A stretch of DNA of 23,253 nt, taken from Comamonadaceae bacterium. Its GTDB lineage: Bacteria > Pseudomonadota > Gammaproteobacteria > Burkholderiales > Burkholderiaceae_C. Below the pieces are notes generated by a model. It was given only the letters and a program-made list of their open reading frames with translations. It searched no databases and was not told the DNA's origin. The translations under genes and the position numbers were made by a program. Positions 1 through 8,420 of the stretch are shown in pieces (the stretch's first letter is position 1; each line of letters opens with the position of its first letter). Where the stretch lies: the NCBI GenBank assembly GCA_947460165.1, contig CANHKH010000009.1:1-23253 (forward strand), in the 5' to 3' direction.

Positions 1-149
1 GCCATCAAGAGCATCACGAACATGCTCACCACCAGGGCCAAATAAGCATGGCTAAAGCCGGTCAGCTCGCCGCCGTCAAAGTCGGCAATGGCGCTGATGC
101 AGGTCACCGCCAGCAGCGTGCCCACGGCATTGAAAATATTGATCAGCCC
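1..149. repeat. Terminal direct repeat, left copy (149 bp, identical to right end)
   Basis: Compared base by base, positions 1-149 are identical to positions 23105-23253. The repeat starts at the first base and its partner ends at the last base, so it behaves as a terminal redundancy. It lies inside the coding sequence of an MFS transporter (minus strand) and has no insertion-sequence features such as inverted ends or a transposase. The likely meaning is that this sequence is a closed path (circle or tandem unit) of 23,104 bp, not two independent copies. Confidence 0.97.
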
Positions 150-377
150 TTGCGCGGTGCCGCGCAGGGCCGCCGGTGCTTCATCAATGGCAATGGTGCG
201 CAGCGCGCCGCTGACCACCACCCCCAGGCCAATGCCGACCAGCACAGACGCCCCTAAGAAAGCGGCAAAGCCGGTCTCTGGCACGGCGCTTTGCAGGTAG
301 CCCAGCGTCAACAGCGCAAAACCAAAGATCACCATGTTGCGCGCACCCAGGCGGTTGAGCAGCCCCCCCGCCGCCAT
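1..377 (-). pseudogene. MFS transporter, C-terminal fragment, 5'-truncated at a junction
   Basis: Reading the minus strand from about 377 down to 1 gives an uninterrupted frame typical of the C-terminal half of a major facilitator transporter. It begins MAAGGLLNRLGARN (the loop between helices 8 and 9 or equivalent), then hydrophobic segments, then DEAPAALRGTAQGLIN (a family-typical cytoplasmic motif), and runs off the left edge. The residues upstream in frame (RDFTGCGDTAHQ) are polar and do not look like a transporter helix, so homology stops abruptly near 378-385, only about 45 bases from the LysR stop codon. If the ends are joined through the 149-bp repeat, the frame continues to the stop at 23029-23031, giving about 150 residues from the ATG at 377-375. 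That is far too short for a working MFS protein (about 400 residues). The exporter's substrate is unknown. Confidence 0.8.
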
Positions 378-424
378 GGCTTGATGCGCTGTGTCACCGC
401 AGCCTGTGAAGTCCCTGGACCGAT

Positions 425-1342
425 TTAGATCCCCACAGCCTCCGCGCCAAACCAAGTGTCCACCTTCAGCGCTGCCTGCAAGGAAGTCATGACTGCCGAT
501 CGCCCTTCGCGCACGGCCGGGGAGTGGGTTCGTGCTTCGTTTTCATTCAATGCCCAAGTGATGAAAAATCCCTTGATGGGTCCCCAAGTCAGTTGGCGTT
601 GATCTGTCAGCCCTGCCAAAGCGCAGGCAGGAACCACCGTGTGGGCCAGCCCGCGTTCAGCCACATCCAGACACAGGTCCAAAGTGTCCACTTGCAGAGC
701 GACTTTGAAGACCATGCCGGTGCGGGTCAGAGAATTTTCGACGAGCATGCGGATCATGTTGGGCCGCCCGGGCAGAACCAAGGGCAAATTGTCCAGGCGT
801 TCTAGGGGCACTGTTCCTTGAAATACCAATCCGTCTTTGGAGGGACCGACCCAGATCAATGGCTCTCTGACCAGGGAGATTTGTTGATAGCCGTTGGTCG
901 GGGTGGAGCTGTAGGGCACGATGCACAGATCGAGCAAGCCGGCCAGCATGTGGTCGCGAAGGATGTGGCTGACGCCTTCATGAACACGCAAGTTCACACC
1001 GGGGTTGCCAGTGAGCATCCGTTCAATGAAGTTCGACGTAAAGACGTGGTGCCAGGACGGTGGAATGCCAATGGCCAGTTGCCCACTCGTGTGCCCCAAC
1101 TGATCTTTGAGCAATGCGAACTGGCTCAGCAAGGGTCTGGCGCGATCTGACAACAAGCGGCCCGCTTCCGTCAATGACACGCCGCCTTGGCTGCGGTTGA
1201 ACAACTGGGTCCCCATTTCGTGCTCCAGCGCCGCAATGTGGCGGGACAAGGAAGGCTGGGACAAATGCAAATCGTTGGCTGCGCGGTTGATGCTGCCCAA
1301 CTCCACCACTCGCAAAAAATAGTCCAATAAGCGCGAGTCCAA
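425..1342 (-). CDS. LysR-family transcriptional regulator, likely activator of the divergent catabolic operon
   Basis: The 305-residue product has the usual LysR length and layout. A winged helix-turn-helix covers about residues 1-60 (LLDYFLRVVELGSINRAA, then LSQPSLSRHIAALE), and an effector-binding periplasmic-protein-like domain follows. The chosen start is TTG at 1342-1340. It sits 5 bases after GGAGAA and gives the expected LysR N-terminus; the nearby ATG at 1355 is in another frame. The gene is divergent from the flavin hydroxylase gene at 1490, the classic arrangement for a LysR regulator and its target, and a dyad operator candidate lies between them. The inducer is probably a pathway substrate or CoA ester, but this is inference. 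Downstream on the same strand comes the truncated MFS gene. Confidence 0.93.
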   Translation of the reverse strand: MDSRLLDYFLRVVELGSINRAANDLHLSQPSLSRHIAALEHEMGTQLFNRSQGGVSLTEAGRLLSDRARPLLSQFALLKDQLGHTSGQLAIGIPPSWHHVFTSNFIERMLTGNPGVNLRVHEGVSHILRDHMLAGLLDLCIVPYSSTPTNGYQQISLVREPLIWVGPSKDGLVFQGTVPLERLDNLPLVLPGRPNMIRMLVENSLTRTGMVFKVALQVDTLDLCLDVAERGLAHTVVPACALAGLTDQRQLTWGPIKGFFITWALNENEARTHSPAVREGRSAVMTSLQAALKVDTWFGAEAVGI

Positions 1343-1362
1343 GCAGGTTCTCCATTTTTTGA

Positions 1363-1400
1363 ATAGCGACTATAGCTTCTAAGCATTATTCGTAGAAGCT
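1363..1400. promoter_or_regulatory. Candidate LysR operator in the divergent intergenic region
   Basis: In the 147-base gap between the LysR and hydroxylase starts there is a perfect inverted repeat, agcttcta (1374-1381) and tagaagct (1393-1400), with 11 bases between the arms. Just upstream is a shorter palindrome, atag-cga-ctat (1363-1373). Interrupted dyads of this size are typical of LysR-type binding sites, which usually overlap the regulator's own promoter. The AT-rich stretch here could hold promoter elements for either gene, but no convincing -35/-10 pair can be fixed by eye. Confidence 0.55.
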
Positions 1401-1489
1401 GACCCTCCTTAGCATCAGCTCTGTCAAGCCGCCAAGGGTGGATTTTTTCTCGCCGCTCACTGGGGCGCTTTGCTATTGGGAGAACACTG

Positions 1490-2632
1490 ATGAAGATCCG
1501 CATTCTTGGGGCGGGACCTGCGGGCATGTATTTTGCATCGCTCATGAAGCGCCATGACCCGTCCAGTGACATCGTGATCTACGAGCGCAGCCCCAGGGAT
1601 GCCACCTGGGGTTTTGGCGTGGTTTTTTCAGACCGGGCCCTGGAATTCCTGAAGGCCGATGACAAGGAGTTGCACGATTACCTGGCCCCTCACTTTGAGA
1701 ACTGGCCAGAAATCACTGTCGTCCACAACGACACGCACGTCCCAGTGGCAGGCAACGGTTTTGCCTCCATCGGTCGACTGGAGTTGCTCAACCTGATGCA
1801 TGCCTTCGTGGAGCGCCTGGGCGTGCGCATTGAATTTGAATCCGAGATCAACAGCCTGGCCGACCTGGGCCCGGCCGATCTGATCGTGGGGGCCAATGGG
1901 GCTTTTTCCTGGTTGCGTGCGGAAAACGAGGAGAAATTCGGCACGACCGTGGACTGGCGTGCGAACCGGTTCATCTGGTACGGCACCACCAAGGCGTTCA
2001 ACAGCCTGACCCTGACCTTCCGAGAGACGGAGCAGGGGGTCTTTTGCGCGCACCACTACCGCTACAAGCCCGATCGAAGCACCTTTCTGGTCGAGGTTCA
2101 GGACGATACCTGGCACCGGGTGGGTTTTGACACCATGTCGCCTGAAGAAACCACTGCGTTCTGTGAACGGGTGTTCGCCAAGGACCTGGAGGGGCACGCG
2201 ATCATCTCCAACCATTCCCAGTGGCGTCAGTTCCCGGCCGTCTGGAATGAGCGCTGGAGCTTTGAAAACGTGGTGCTGCTCGGTGATGCGCTGCGCACCG
2301 CGCATTTTTCCATCGGCTCGGGCACCCGATTGGCCATGGAGGATGCGGTGGCCTTGTTCAAGGGCCTGCGCGACTGCCCCACTGACATCCAAGCCGCACT
2401 CCAGCGTTTCCAGCAATTGCGCCTGCCGCCTATGAAAAAGATCTGGGATGCCGCCAACGTCAGCATCCGCTGGTACGAGGACATGGACCGTTTGGTGCCC
2501 TCACTGTCCCCTGTGGAATTGGCCTACAGCTACATGACGCGCACCGGCCGGGTCAGCCATGACGATGTGCGCAAGCGCGATCCACAACTGGCAGCCGCCT
2601 ATGAATCGCTGCACCCCAAGGAATTTGCCTGA
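1490..2632 (+). CDS. FAD-dependent aromatic monooxygenase, salicylyl-CoA 5-hydroxylase-like (hydroxylase half only)
   Basis: The 380-residue protein is a class A flavoprotein hydroxylase. It shows the Rossmann dinucleotide motif GAGPAG (7-12), the ribose-binding acidic residue E32 after the second strand, the middle motif GANGAFSWLR (134-143, with Asn where many relatives have Asp) and the GD motif with the conserved flavin loop GDALRTAHFSIGSGT (265-279). The last motif is characteristic of the salicylyl-CoA 5-hydroxylase / 2-aminobenzoyl-CoA monooxygenase branch. Those proteins usually carry a C-terminal old-yellow-enzyme-type reductase; here the gene stops after the hydroxylase. The likely reaction is NAD(P)H- and O2-dependent ring hydroxylation of an aryl-CoA or aryl acid. 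The start has GGGAGA 7-8 bases upstream. It is the first gene of the plus-strand block facing the LysR gene, so it is probably directly induced. Confidence 0.85.
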   Translation: MKIRILGAGPAGMYFASLMKRHDPSSDIVIYERSPRDATWGFGVVFSDRALEFLKADDKELHDYLAPHFENWPEITVVHNDTHVPVAGNGFASIGRLELLNLMHAFVERLGVRIEFESEINSLADLGPADLIVGANGAFSWLRAENEEKFGTTVDWRANRFIWYGTTKAFNSLTLTFRETEQGVFCAHHYRYKPDRSTFLVEVQDDTWHRVGFDTMSPEETTAFCERVFAKDLEGHAIISNHSQWRQFPAVWNERWSFENVVLLGDALRTAHFSIGSGTRLAMEDAVALFKGLRDCPTDIQAALQRFQQLRLPPMKKIWDAANVSIRWYEDMDRLVPSLSPVELAYSYMTRTGRVSHDDVRKRDPQLAAAYESLHPKEFA

Positions 2633-2762
2633 GTCATCGCGGCATGGCCGGGGACCGCACCAGGTGCATCCGGCGACCAACCAATTGTCCGTCTTGACCG
2701 GTTGTTCATTGTCTCCATGAGGCAGAGCGGGTCAGAAGACACATCGAGAGAGGAAAAGAGGT
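2633..2762. other. Short intergenic gap between hydroxylase and hyuA
   Basis: These 130 bases contain no credible gene. A purine-rich ribosome binding stretch (AGGAAAAGAGG) precedes the hyuA start. I see no strong terminator, so readthrough from the hydroxylase gene is plausible; a weak internal promoter cannot be excluded. Confidence 0.5.
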
Positions 2763-4919
2763 ATGGGTTTTTTTCTTGGCACAGATGTGGGGGGCACCTT
2801 CACGGATGTATGGGTGGCGCAAGAAGGTGGTCGCGCCCGCGTCTTCAAGTCGCCGACCACAGCAGATGTGATGGGGGGAGTGATCAACGCTGTGACCCTG
2901 GCGGCCGATCACTTTGGCCATTCGTTTGAGGATTTTTGCGCTCGGATCGAACGCTTCGGCCATGGAACCACCGTGGGCCTGAACGCCTTGCTCACGGGCT
3001 CGGGTGGCGCCACGGTCGTGGTCACCACAGCGGGCTTTGGCGACACGCTTGAAATCGGTCGCATGCGTCGGCAGACCGCAGGTTTGTCTGAGATGGACGT
3101 GTGCGATTGGCTCAAGCACAACCAGTACCCGCCGCTGGTGCCCAGACACAGAGTCATCGAGGTTCAAGAGCGGATCGATGCCAACGGCCGTGTGCTGGTG
3201 CCGCTCAATGAGCAGCAGGCCCGTCAGGCGCTGGTGGCTTGGCAGGGCCAGGGCGTGGAGGCCGTGGCGATCTGCACGCTGTGGTCGACGGCAAATCCGG
3301 TCCATGAATTGCTGATCGAAAAGATCGCCCGAGAAGAGCTCGGAGAGGTGTTCATCACCTTGTCGCATCAGATCTCCCCCGTGGTCGGGGAATACGCACG
3401 CATGGGCACCACGGCGGCCAACGCCATGCTGGGGCCCATCGCAGGACGTTACCTCAGCGCATTGGAAAACAAGCTCAAGCAAGCAGGCATGCGAGTGCCT
3501 GTCCTGATGATGACCAGCGCCGGCGGGGTGCTGCCCACCAGTGCCCTCAATGACAGGCCGGCCGTGGCCATCTTCTCAGGTCCCGCAGCAGGTGTGATGG
3601 GCTCGATCGCCGTGGGCCAGCAGCGCGCAGAGCGCAACATCCTCAGTGTCGATATCGGTGGGACCAGCTTTGATGTGGGTGTCGTGGTCGACGGCCAGCC
3701 CGTCATGAGCCCGTCGATCGCGCTCGCCGGCGCTGAGTTGAGCGTTCCATCGGTCGATGTGGCTTCCATAGGCGCTGGCGGTGGCAGCTTGGCGTCTGTC
3801 AAGTTCGGTGACCTCACTGTCGGCCCACAAAGCGCAGGGGCTCAGCCAGGGCCTGCCTGCTACGGCCGTGGTGGCACGCAGCCTACAGCCACAGACGCAG
3901 ACCTGGTGCTCGGCGTGCTCGATGCGGACTACTTCATCGGTGGCCGCATGAAGCTTGACCTGGCAGCGGCGCAGCAGGCCATACAGACCCATGTGGCCCA
4001 GCCCTTGTCATTGACCGTCCGCGCGGCCGCCTGGGGAATCCGAGAGGTGCTGGACAACAAAATGGCCGATTTGCTGCGCCGGGTGACCATAGAGCGCGGC
4101 CACGACCCGCGTGATTTCGTGCTGTACGCCAATGGTGGCGCTGGCCCATCGCACGCCTGGGTGCTGGCCCGTGAGCTGGGGCTGAGCCGCTTTGTGGTGC
4201 CCGCTGCGGCCACGGCCCAGTCGGCCTTTGGCACGGCCAACAGCGATTTGGGTTTCACAGTGACGCGCCCGGTGTATTTGCGCCTGAGCGCGGGCAAGGC
4301 GCCCAGTGACTCAGATCTCAAGGCGCTGTCGCAAGCCCGTGCAGATGTGATATCGCAAGCTCATCAGGCCTTGCAAAAAGCCGAGGCCTCTGACGTGCGC
4401 TTTGACTTGAGCCTGGCCTTGCGCTTTCGCGGCCAGTCCCACCACCTGGACGTGCCACTGACGGGCACGCTGGCGAATGCAGAGTTTTCGGGCGAACAAT
4501 TGCAGGCGGCGCTGCGGCGCTTTGAGGCGATGTATGAAACCTTGTTTGGCCGCGGTGCTGGGTCCACGCAGGTGGGGCACGAAATCCTGTCCATGCGGGT
4601 CATCGGACGCGGGTCTTTGCCCGTGCCCGTGCAAGTGGGGGAGGGGGAGGCCATGCAGCGCGTTGGCGAGCGTCTGGTGGTGTTCGATGACCCGGCCCTC
4701 CCGGTCAGCACGGCCATTTACCGTACCACCTTGGCCCGACCCGGCGAACGAGTGCAAGGTCCTTGCATCATCGAATACCCAGGGCAGAGTGTCGTCGTGC
4801 CCCCTGGCGCGAGTGCCTGTGCCGATGCGCAAGGCCATCTGGAGGTGACCCTGCCAACCCATGTGGCCGCACCGGCCCAAGCCAACGCTGTATCCCAGCA
4901 CACCGCTCTCGTCGTTTGA
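2763..4919 (+). CDS. Hydantoinase/oxoprolinase family subunit A (ATP-binding subunit; lactamase or ketone carboxylase type)
   Basis: The product is 718 residues long, normal for the family. The first actin-like ATPase phosphate loop is GTDVGGTFTD (6-15), followed by HGTTVGLNALL (67-77). The central signature SHQISPVVGEYARMGTTAANAMLGP spans 201-225 in two parts, then SGPAAG (272-277) and the second phosphate loop DIGGTSFD (297-304). Family members use ATP to phosphorylate a carbonyl oxygen or an acid. Known reactions are opening of hydantoins, 5-oxoproline or caprolactam, and carboxylation of acetone or acetophenone. It works as a complex with the B subunit encoded 32 bases downstream. The start ATG at 2763 has a good ribosome binding site, and the upstream hydroxylase is probably co-transcribed. 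The substrate cannot be told from sequence; both lactam hydrolysis and ketone carboxylation fit the neighbours. Confidence 0.9.
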   Translation: MGFFLGTDVGGTFTDVWVAQEGGRARVFKSPTTADVMGGVINAVTLAADHFGHSFEDFCARIERFGHGTTVGLNALLTGSGGATVVVTTAGFGDTLEIGRMRRQTAGLSEMDVCDWLKHNQYPPLVPRHRVIEVQERIDANGRVLVPLNEQQARQALVAWQGQGVEAVAICTLWSTANPVHELLIEKIAREELGEVFITLSHQISPVVGEYARMGTTAANAMLGPIAGRYLSALENKLKQAGMRVPVLMMTSAGGVLPTSALNDRPAVAIFSGPAAGVMGSIAVGQQRAERNILSVDIGGTSFDVGVVVDGQPVMSPSIALAGAELSVPSVDVASIGAGGGSLASVKFGDLTVGPQSAGAQPGPACYGRGGTQPTATDADLVLGVLDADYFIGGRMKLDLAAAQQAIQTHVAQPLSLTVRAAAWGIREVLDNKMADLLRRVTIERGHDPRDFVLYANGGAGPSHAWVLARELGLSRFVVPAAATAQSAFGTANSDLGFTVTRPVYLRLSAGKAPSDSDLKALSQARADVISQAHQALQKAEASDVRFDLSLALRFRGQSHHLDVPLTGTLANAEFSGEQLQAALRRFEAMYETLFGRGAGSTQVGHEILSMRVIGRGSLPVPVQVGEGEAMQRVGERLVVFDDPALPVSTAIYRTTLARPGERVQGPCIIEYPGQSVVVPPGASACADAQGHLEVTLPTHVAAPAQANAVSQHTALVV

Positions 4920-4951
4920 GCACCTGCACAGCTCACTTTCCGAAAGTAAAC

Positions 4952-7102
4952 ATGACAAGCACTCATCTGAGCGATGTGAACGACGAGCCAGCCATTGAGC
5001 TGAACGCCATCACCTATGAGGTCATCCGCAATCGCCTGATTTCGATGACCGACGATATGCGCCTCGCGCTGCAAAGTGCATCTGGCTCACCCACCGTGAC
5101 CGAAGCCTCGGATTTTTTCACGGGCATCTATCTGCCCGATGGGGCCTTTGCCTCCATGGGCTTTCAGGTGACTTACCAGGCGCCCGTCGTGGGCACCTTG
5201 ATCCGCCACATCAATGCCAAGCCTGGCCAACAGGTGCGCGACGGCGACATGTTCTTGGGCAACGATCCTTACGTGGGTGCGCTGCATCAAAACGATGTGC
5301 AGCTGGCGGGTCCCATCTATGTGGATGGCGAGCTGATCGCCTGGGCAGGCGTAGAGGCCCACGAAACCGATGTGGGCGGCATGGACTTCGCCAGTTGGTC
5401 ACCCAAGGCCAGGTCGGTCTACCAAGAAGGCATGCGAATTCCATGCGTCAAACTGGTGGACCAAGGCATCTTGCGTGAGGATGTGTTGGACATGATCTTG
5501 ACCGCCTCTCGCTTGCCGGCTCAATTGGGCCTGGACATCCGTGCATTTGTGGCCACGGTCAATGTGGCGCGCGAACGCATCACCGGCCTGGTGCGCCGCT
5601 ATGGAGCGGCCACCATCCGTCATGTGATGCAACGCATGATCGAAGCCTCGAAAAAGCGCTTGCAAGAGCGTTTGCTGCAACTGCCCGATGGGGATTTCCA
5701 TGCCCAGGATTTTCTGGAGCACGACGGCCATGAAAACCGCCTCTACAAAATCGATGTCAGCCTGCACAAACGGGGTGACCGCCTGCGGTTTGACTTTTCA
5801 GGCTCTTCTGGGCAGGCGCCGGGCTTCATCAACTGCACGCGTGCCGGCCTGATCGGCGGCGTGACCGGCGGTTTGTTCCCCACCCTGGCCTATGACATAC
5901 CCTGGAACCAGGGCCTGCTCGATTGCTGCGAGGTGGTCGCCCCTGATGGCCTGGTCTGCACCGCCACCTTTCCCGCGCCTGTCGGCTCGGCCACCGTAGA
6001 GACGATCTGGGTGGTGTCCAACGCGGTCAATGCCGTCTTGAACAAGCTGCTGTCGTGCTCAGAGGAATTTTCGCACCGCGTCCAGGCCGTCAATTCCGGC
6101 ACCATGGCCACCTTCAACCTGGGCGGTCGCAACCAGTTTGGGGAAGTTTTCGGCCTGCATTTGATGGACCCTTTGGCCGGTGGTGCAGGCGCATTTGCCA
6201 CTGCCGACGGCGTGTGTGCGGGAGGCCCCAACAACGCGCCTGTACCGTCCATCGCGGATGTCGAGCGCAACGAGCAGGTGTCACCCTTGTTTTATCTTTA
6301 CCGCCGCATGGCGATCGATACCGGGGGGCATGGCCGCCATCGGGGAGGGCGGTCTGTCGAGCTGTCCCTGACGCTGGGCGGCATCGAGTCGGCCGACGCG
6401 CTGATCATGACGCATGGCGCTGAGGTGCCCAATTCCACAGGGCTGGATGGCGGCCTTCCTGGCTCGACCGTGCGCCAGCGGTTTGGTCGTGGCGCGGTGC
6501 AGGCTGGCGTTCCCACGGGCAAGGGGGAGTGGAGCGATCTGGGCCCCAAGCCCGGCCACATACCCATGACCTGCCGTGATGTCTTTGAAGTCACCTGGCA
6601 AGGCGGCGGCGGCGTGGGCGATCCCCTCTTGCGTAGCCCTGAAAACGTCAAGCAGGACTTGGACCGGGGCGTGATTTCTCCCGAGGCCGCCGCATCGGTT
6701 TATGGACTGGTGTGCGACGCCAAGGCTCACATCGATGCACAAGCCACCCAAGAGCGCCGGCAAGAGATGCGCCGTGCTCGCTTGCAAGGTTTGAAAGCTG
6801 CCCCCGCCATGTGGCATGCACCAGCCAAAGGCCGCATTGGAGAGCGGCTCATGCTGTGTGAAAAAGAGGGTCAGACGCTGGTGGTGTCTGCGGCGGGCGC
6901 CGTGCTCAGCGAAGGCTCGACCCAATGGCGTCAGGGTGCGCTGGCTCAGCGTCTGACGCTGCCCCAAGCCGGCCTGCCTATCCGTTTGCATGAAGACCTC
7001 GCCGTGACCGCCTGGTATTGCCCGGCCAGCGGCGACCTGCTGGCCGTGGACGTGCATGGCAAGAGCGAGGCCGTGCGGCACGACGTGCTGCTGTCCTTTT
7101 GA
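4952..7102 (+). CDS. Hydantoinase/oxoprolinase family subunit B with acetone carboxylase gamma-like C-terminal extension
   Basis: I start the gene at ATG 4952 (716 residues). The open frame extends upstream to 4763, but that stretch is Arg/Cys-rich, overlaps the hyuA 3' end and is not family-like. Subunit B signatures are clear: LNAITYEVIRNRL near the N-terminus, GDMFLGNDPYVGALHQNDV (98-116) and AHETDVGG (136-143), which hold Asp and His residues typical of the metal site, and GGGGVGDP near the end of the core. The last roughly 90 residues (about 627-716) resemble the small gamma subunit of acetone carboxylase, including AWYCPASGDLLAVDV, but keep only one Cys where that subunit usually has a Cys-rich metal site. 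The protein should pair with subunit A. The tail favours a carboxylase-like complex, but a cyclic amidase is not excluded. Confidence 0.88.
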   Translation: MTSTHLSDVNDEPAIELNAITYEVIRNRLISMTDDMRLALQSASGSPTVTEASDFFTGIYLPDGAFASMGFQVTYQAPVVGTLIRHINAKPGQQVRDGDMFLGNDPYVGALHQNDVQLAGPIYVDGELIAWAGVEAHETDVGGMDFASWSPKARSVYQEGMRIPCVKLVDQGILREDVLDMILTASRLPAQLGLDIRAFVATVNVARERITGLVRRYGAATIRHVMQRMIEASKKRLQERLLQLPDGDFHAQDFLEHDGHENRLYKIDVSLHKRGDRLRFDFSGSSGQAPGFINCTRAGLIGGVTGGLFPTLAYDIPWNQGLLDCCEVVAPDGLVCTATFPAPVGSATVETIWVVSNAVNAVLNKLLSCSEEFSHRVQAVNSGTMATFNLGGRNQFGEVFGLHLMDPLAGGAGAFATADGVCAGGPNNAPVPSIADVERNEQVSPLFYLYRRMAIDTGGHGRHRGGRSVELSLTLGGIESADALIMTHGAEVPNSTGLDGGLPGSTVRQRFGRGAVQAGVPTGKGEWSDLGPKPGHIPMTCRDVFEVTWQGGGGVGDPLLRSPENVKQDLDRGVISPEAAASVYGLVCDAKAHIDAQATQERRQEMRRARLQGLKAAPAMWHAPAKGRIGERLMLCEKEGQTLVVSAAGAVLSEGSTQWRQGALAQRLTLPQAGLPIRLHEDLAVTAWYCPASGDLLAVDVHGKSEAVRHDVLLSF

Positions 7103-7181
7103 ACGCAATCAACGCATTGTGCAGACCGATGGCGGTTTGCGCATCACCGCCCGCTGGGGCATAGACCAAGGAGACAAGTTC

Positions 7182-8366
7182 ATGAATCGTTCTACAAGCA
7201 AGACCCTGCGCACCATCGTGGCGCTGGCCCTGGGGGCGGGTGTGCTCGCGGGCGCCGCCCGCGCTCAAGTCAAGATCGGCTTTTCCGGCGTCATGTCGGG
7301 TCCCGTAGGCATTCTGGGGCAGGAGCAATACGACGGCTTCATGCTGGGCCTGGAACTGCTGCAGGGCAAACTGGGCGGTCAGGCCACCACGGTCCTCAAG
7401 GAGGACGACCAGTTGCGTCCTGAAACGGGCAACCAGATCGTGCGCAAGTACATCGAAAAGGACAAGGTGGACGCCCTGGTCGGTCTGGGCTTTACCAATG
7501 TGCTGATGGCCAGTTTGCCGCTGATCGCAGAGTCAGGCATCCCCTCGCTGGCGACCAATGCAGGTCCGTCCGCTGTGGCCGGTGGAAGTTGCAAGGCCAA
7601 TTTGTTCACCCTGGCTTGGCAAAGCGATGGTCCTTCTGAGGGCATGGGCTCTTACCTCAACACGCGCAGCCACAAGAAGGTCTTCCTGCTTGCGCCCAAC
7701 TACCAGGCGGGGCGCGACATGCTCAACGGTTTCAAGCGCTTTTACAAGGGGCAAATTGCCGAAGAAATCTACACCCCGCTGAACCAGCCGGACTATTCGG
7801 CTGAAATCGCCCAGATCCAGGCTTCCGGGGCCGATGCAGTGTTCTTCTTTTACTCTGGCGGCATGGGCATCAACTTCATCCGCCAGATGCAGCAGGCCGG
7901 TCTGGCAGGAAAGATACCGATGTACTCGGTGTTCACGGTGGACGCCACCACCATCCCTGCCTTGAAGGAGCAGGCCGTGGGCATGGTCACCAGCGCATTG
8001 TGGGATGCCAGCCTTGACAACCCTGCATCCCGCCGCTTTGTCAGCGCTTTTGAGGCCAAGTACAAACGCACGCCCAGCCTCTACGCTGCCGCAGGCTTCG
8101 ATGCCGCCAACTTGCTGGACGCCGCCGTCAAGCAGGTGGGCAACAAGGTCAGCGACCACAAGGCCTTGAACGCGGCCATCAAGTCGGCTGGCAAAAGCTT
8201 TGCTTCAGTGCGTGGCTCCTTTGCATTCAACAACAACAACATGCCTATTCAGAATTACTACATCTTTCAGGGCGTCAAAAATGGCGAGAAGGTGGAGATG
8301 AAGTCCATCGCGACCGCGCTGTCCACGCACAAGGACATTTACGGCAAAGACTGCCCCCTCAAGTAA
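7182..8366 (+). CDS. Branched-chain-type ABC transporter substrate-binding protein (system 1)
   Basis: The 394-residue periplasmic binding protein belongs to the LivK/leucine-isoleucine-valine fold family. A Sec signal peptide covers residues 1-28 (basic start NRSTSKTLR, hydrophobic core, ARA cleavage site before Q29), and the mature protein begins QVKIGFSGVMSGP, typical for the family. The ATG at 7182 is preceded by AAGGAGA; the longer frame from 7056 lacks these features. Relatives in catabolic clusters often bind aromatic acids, short acids or amides instead of amino acids, so the ligand is probably the pathway substrate. It leads the livKHMGF-like set and is followed by a hairpin that may favour high expression of this gene over the permeases. 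Confidence 0.92.
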   Translation: MNRSTSKTLRTIVALALGAGVLAGAARAQVKIGFSGVMSGPVGILGQEQYDGFMLGLELLQGKLGGQATTVLKEDDQLRPETGNQIVRKYIEKDKVDALVGLGFTNVLMASLPLIAESGIPSLATNAGPSAVAGGSCKANLFTLAWQSDGPSEGMGSYLNTRSHKKVFLLAPNYQAGRDMLNGFKRFYKGQIAEEIYTPLNQPDYSAEIAQIQASGADAVFFFYSGGMGINFIRQMQQAGLAGKIPMYSVFTVDATTIPALKEQAVGMVTSALWDASLDNPASRRFVSAFEAKYKRTPSLYAAAGFDAANLLDAAVKQVGNKVSDHKALNAAIKSAGKSFASVRGSFAFNNNNMPIQNYYIFQGVKNGEKVEMKSIATALSTHKDIYGKDCPLK

Positions 8367-8380
8367 TTTCAAGCCAGAAC

Positions 8381-8405
8381 ACCTGCCCGCCAACAGCGGG
8401 TGGGT
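8381..8405 (+). promoter_or_regulatory. Hairpin between binding-protein and permease genes (system 1)
   Basis: The sequence cccgc-caaca-gcggg (8386-8400) is a perfect 5-bp stem, extended to an imperfect 10-bp stem over 8381-8405. There is no U-run, so it is not a standard terminator. Such structures after binding-protein genes often stabilise or partly terminate transcripts, allowing more binding protein than permease. It ends just before the AAGGAGAG ribosome binding site of the next gene. Confidence 0.45.
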
Positions 8406-8420
8406 TCAAGGAGAGAGCCC

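Noticed and set aside
1..149. Insertion-sequence or phage terminal repeat
   Set aside because: The repeat lies inside an MFS coding sequence, has no inverted ends and no associated mobile genes.
4763..4951. 63-codon upstream extension of the HyuB frame
   Set aside because: It overlaps the 3' end of HyuA, is rich in Arg and Cys and has no family similarity; ATG 4952 gives the normal N-terminus.
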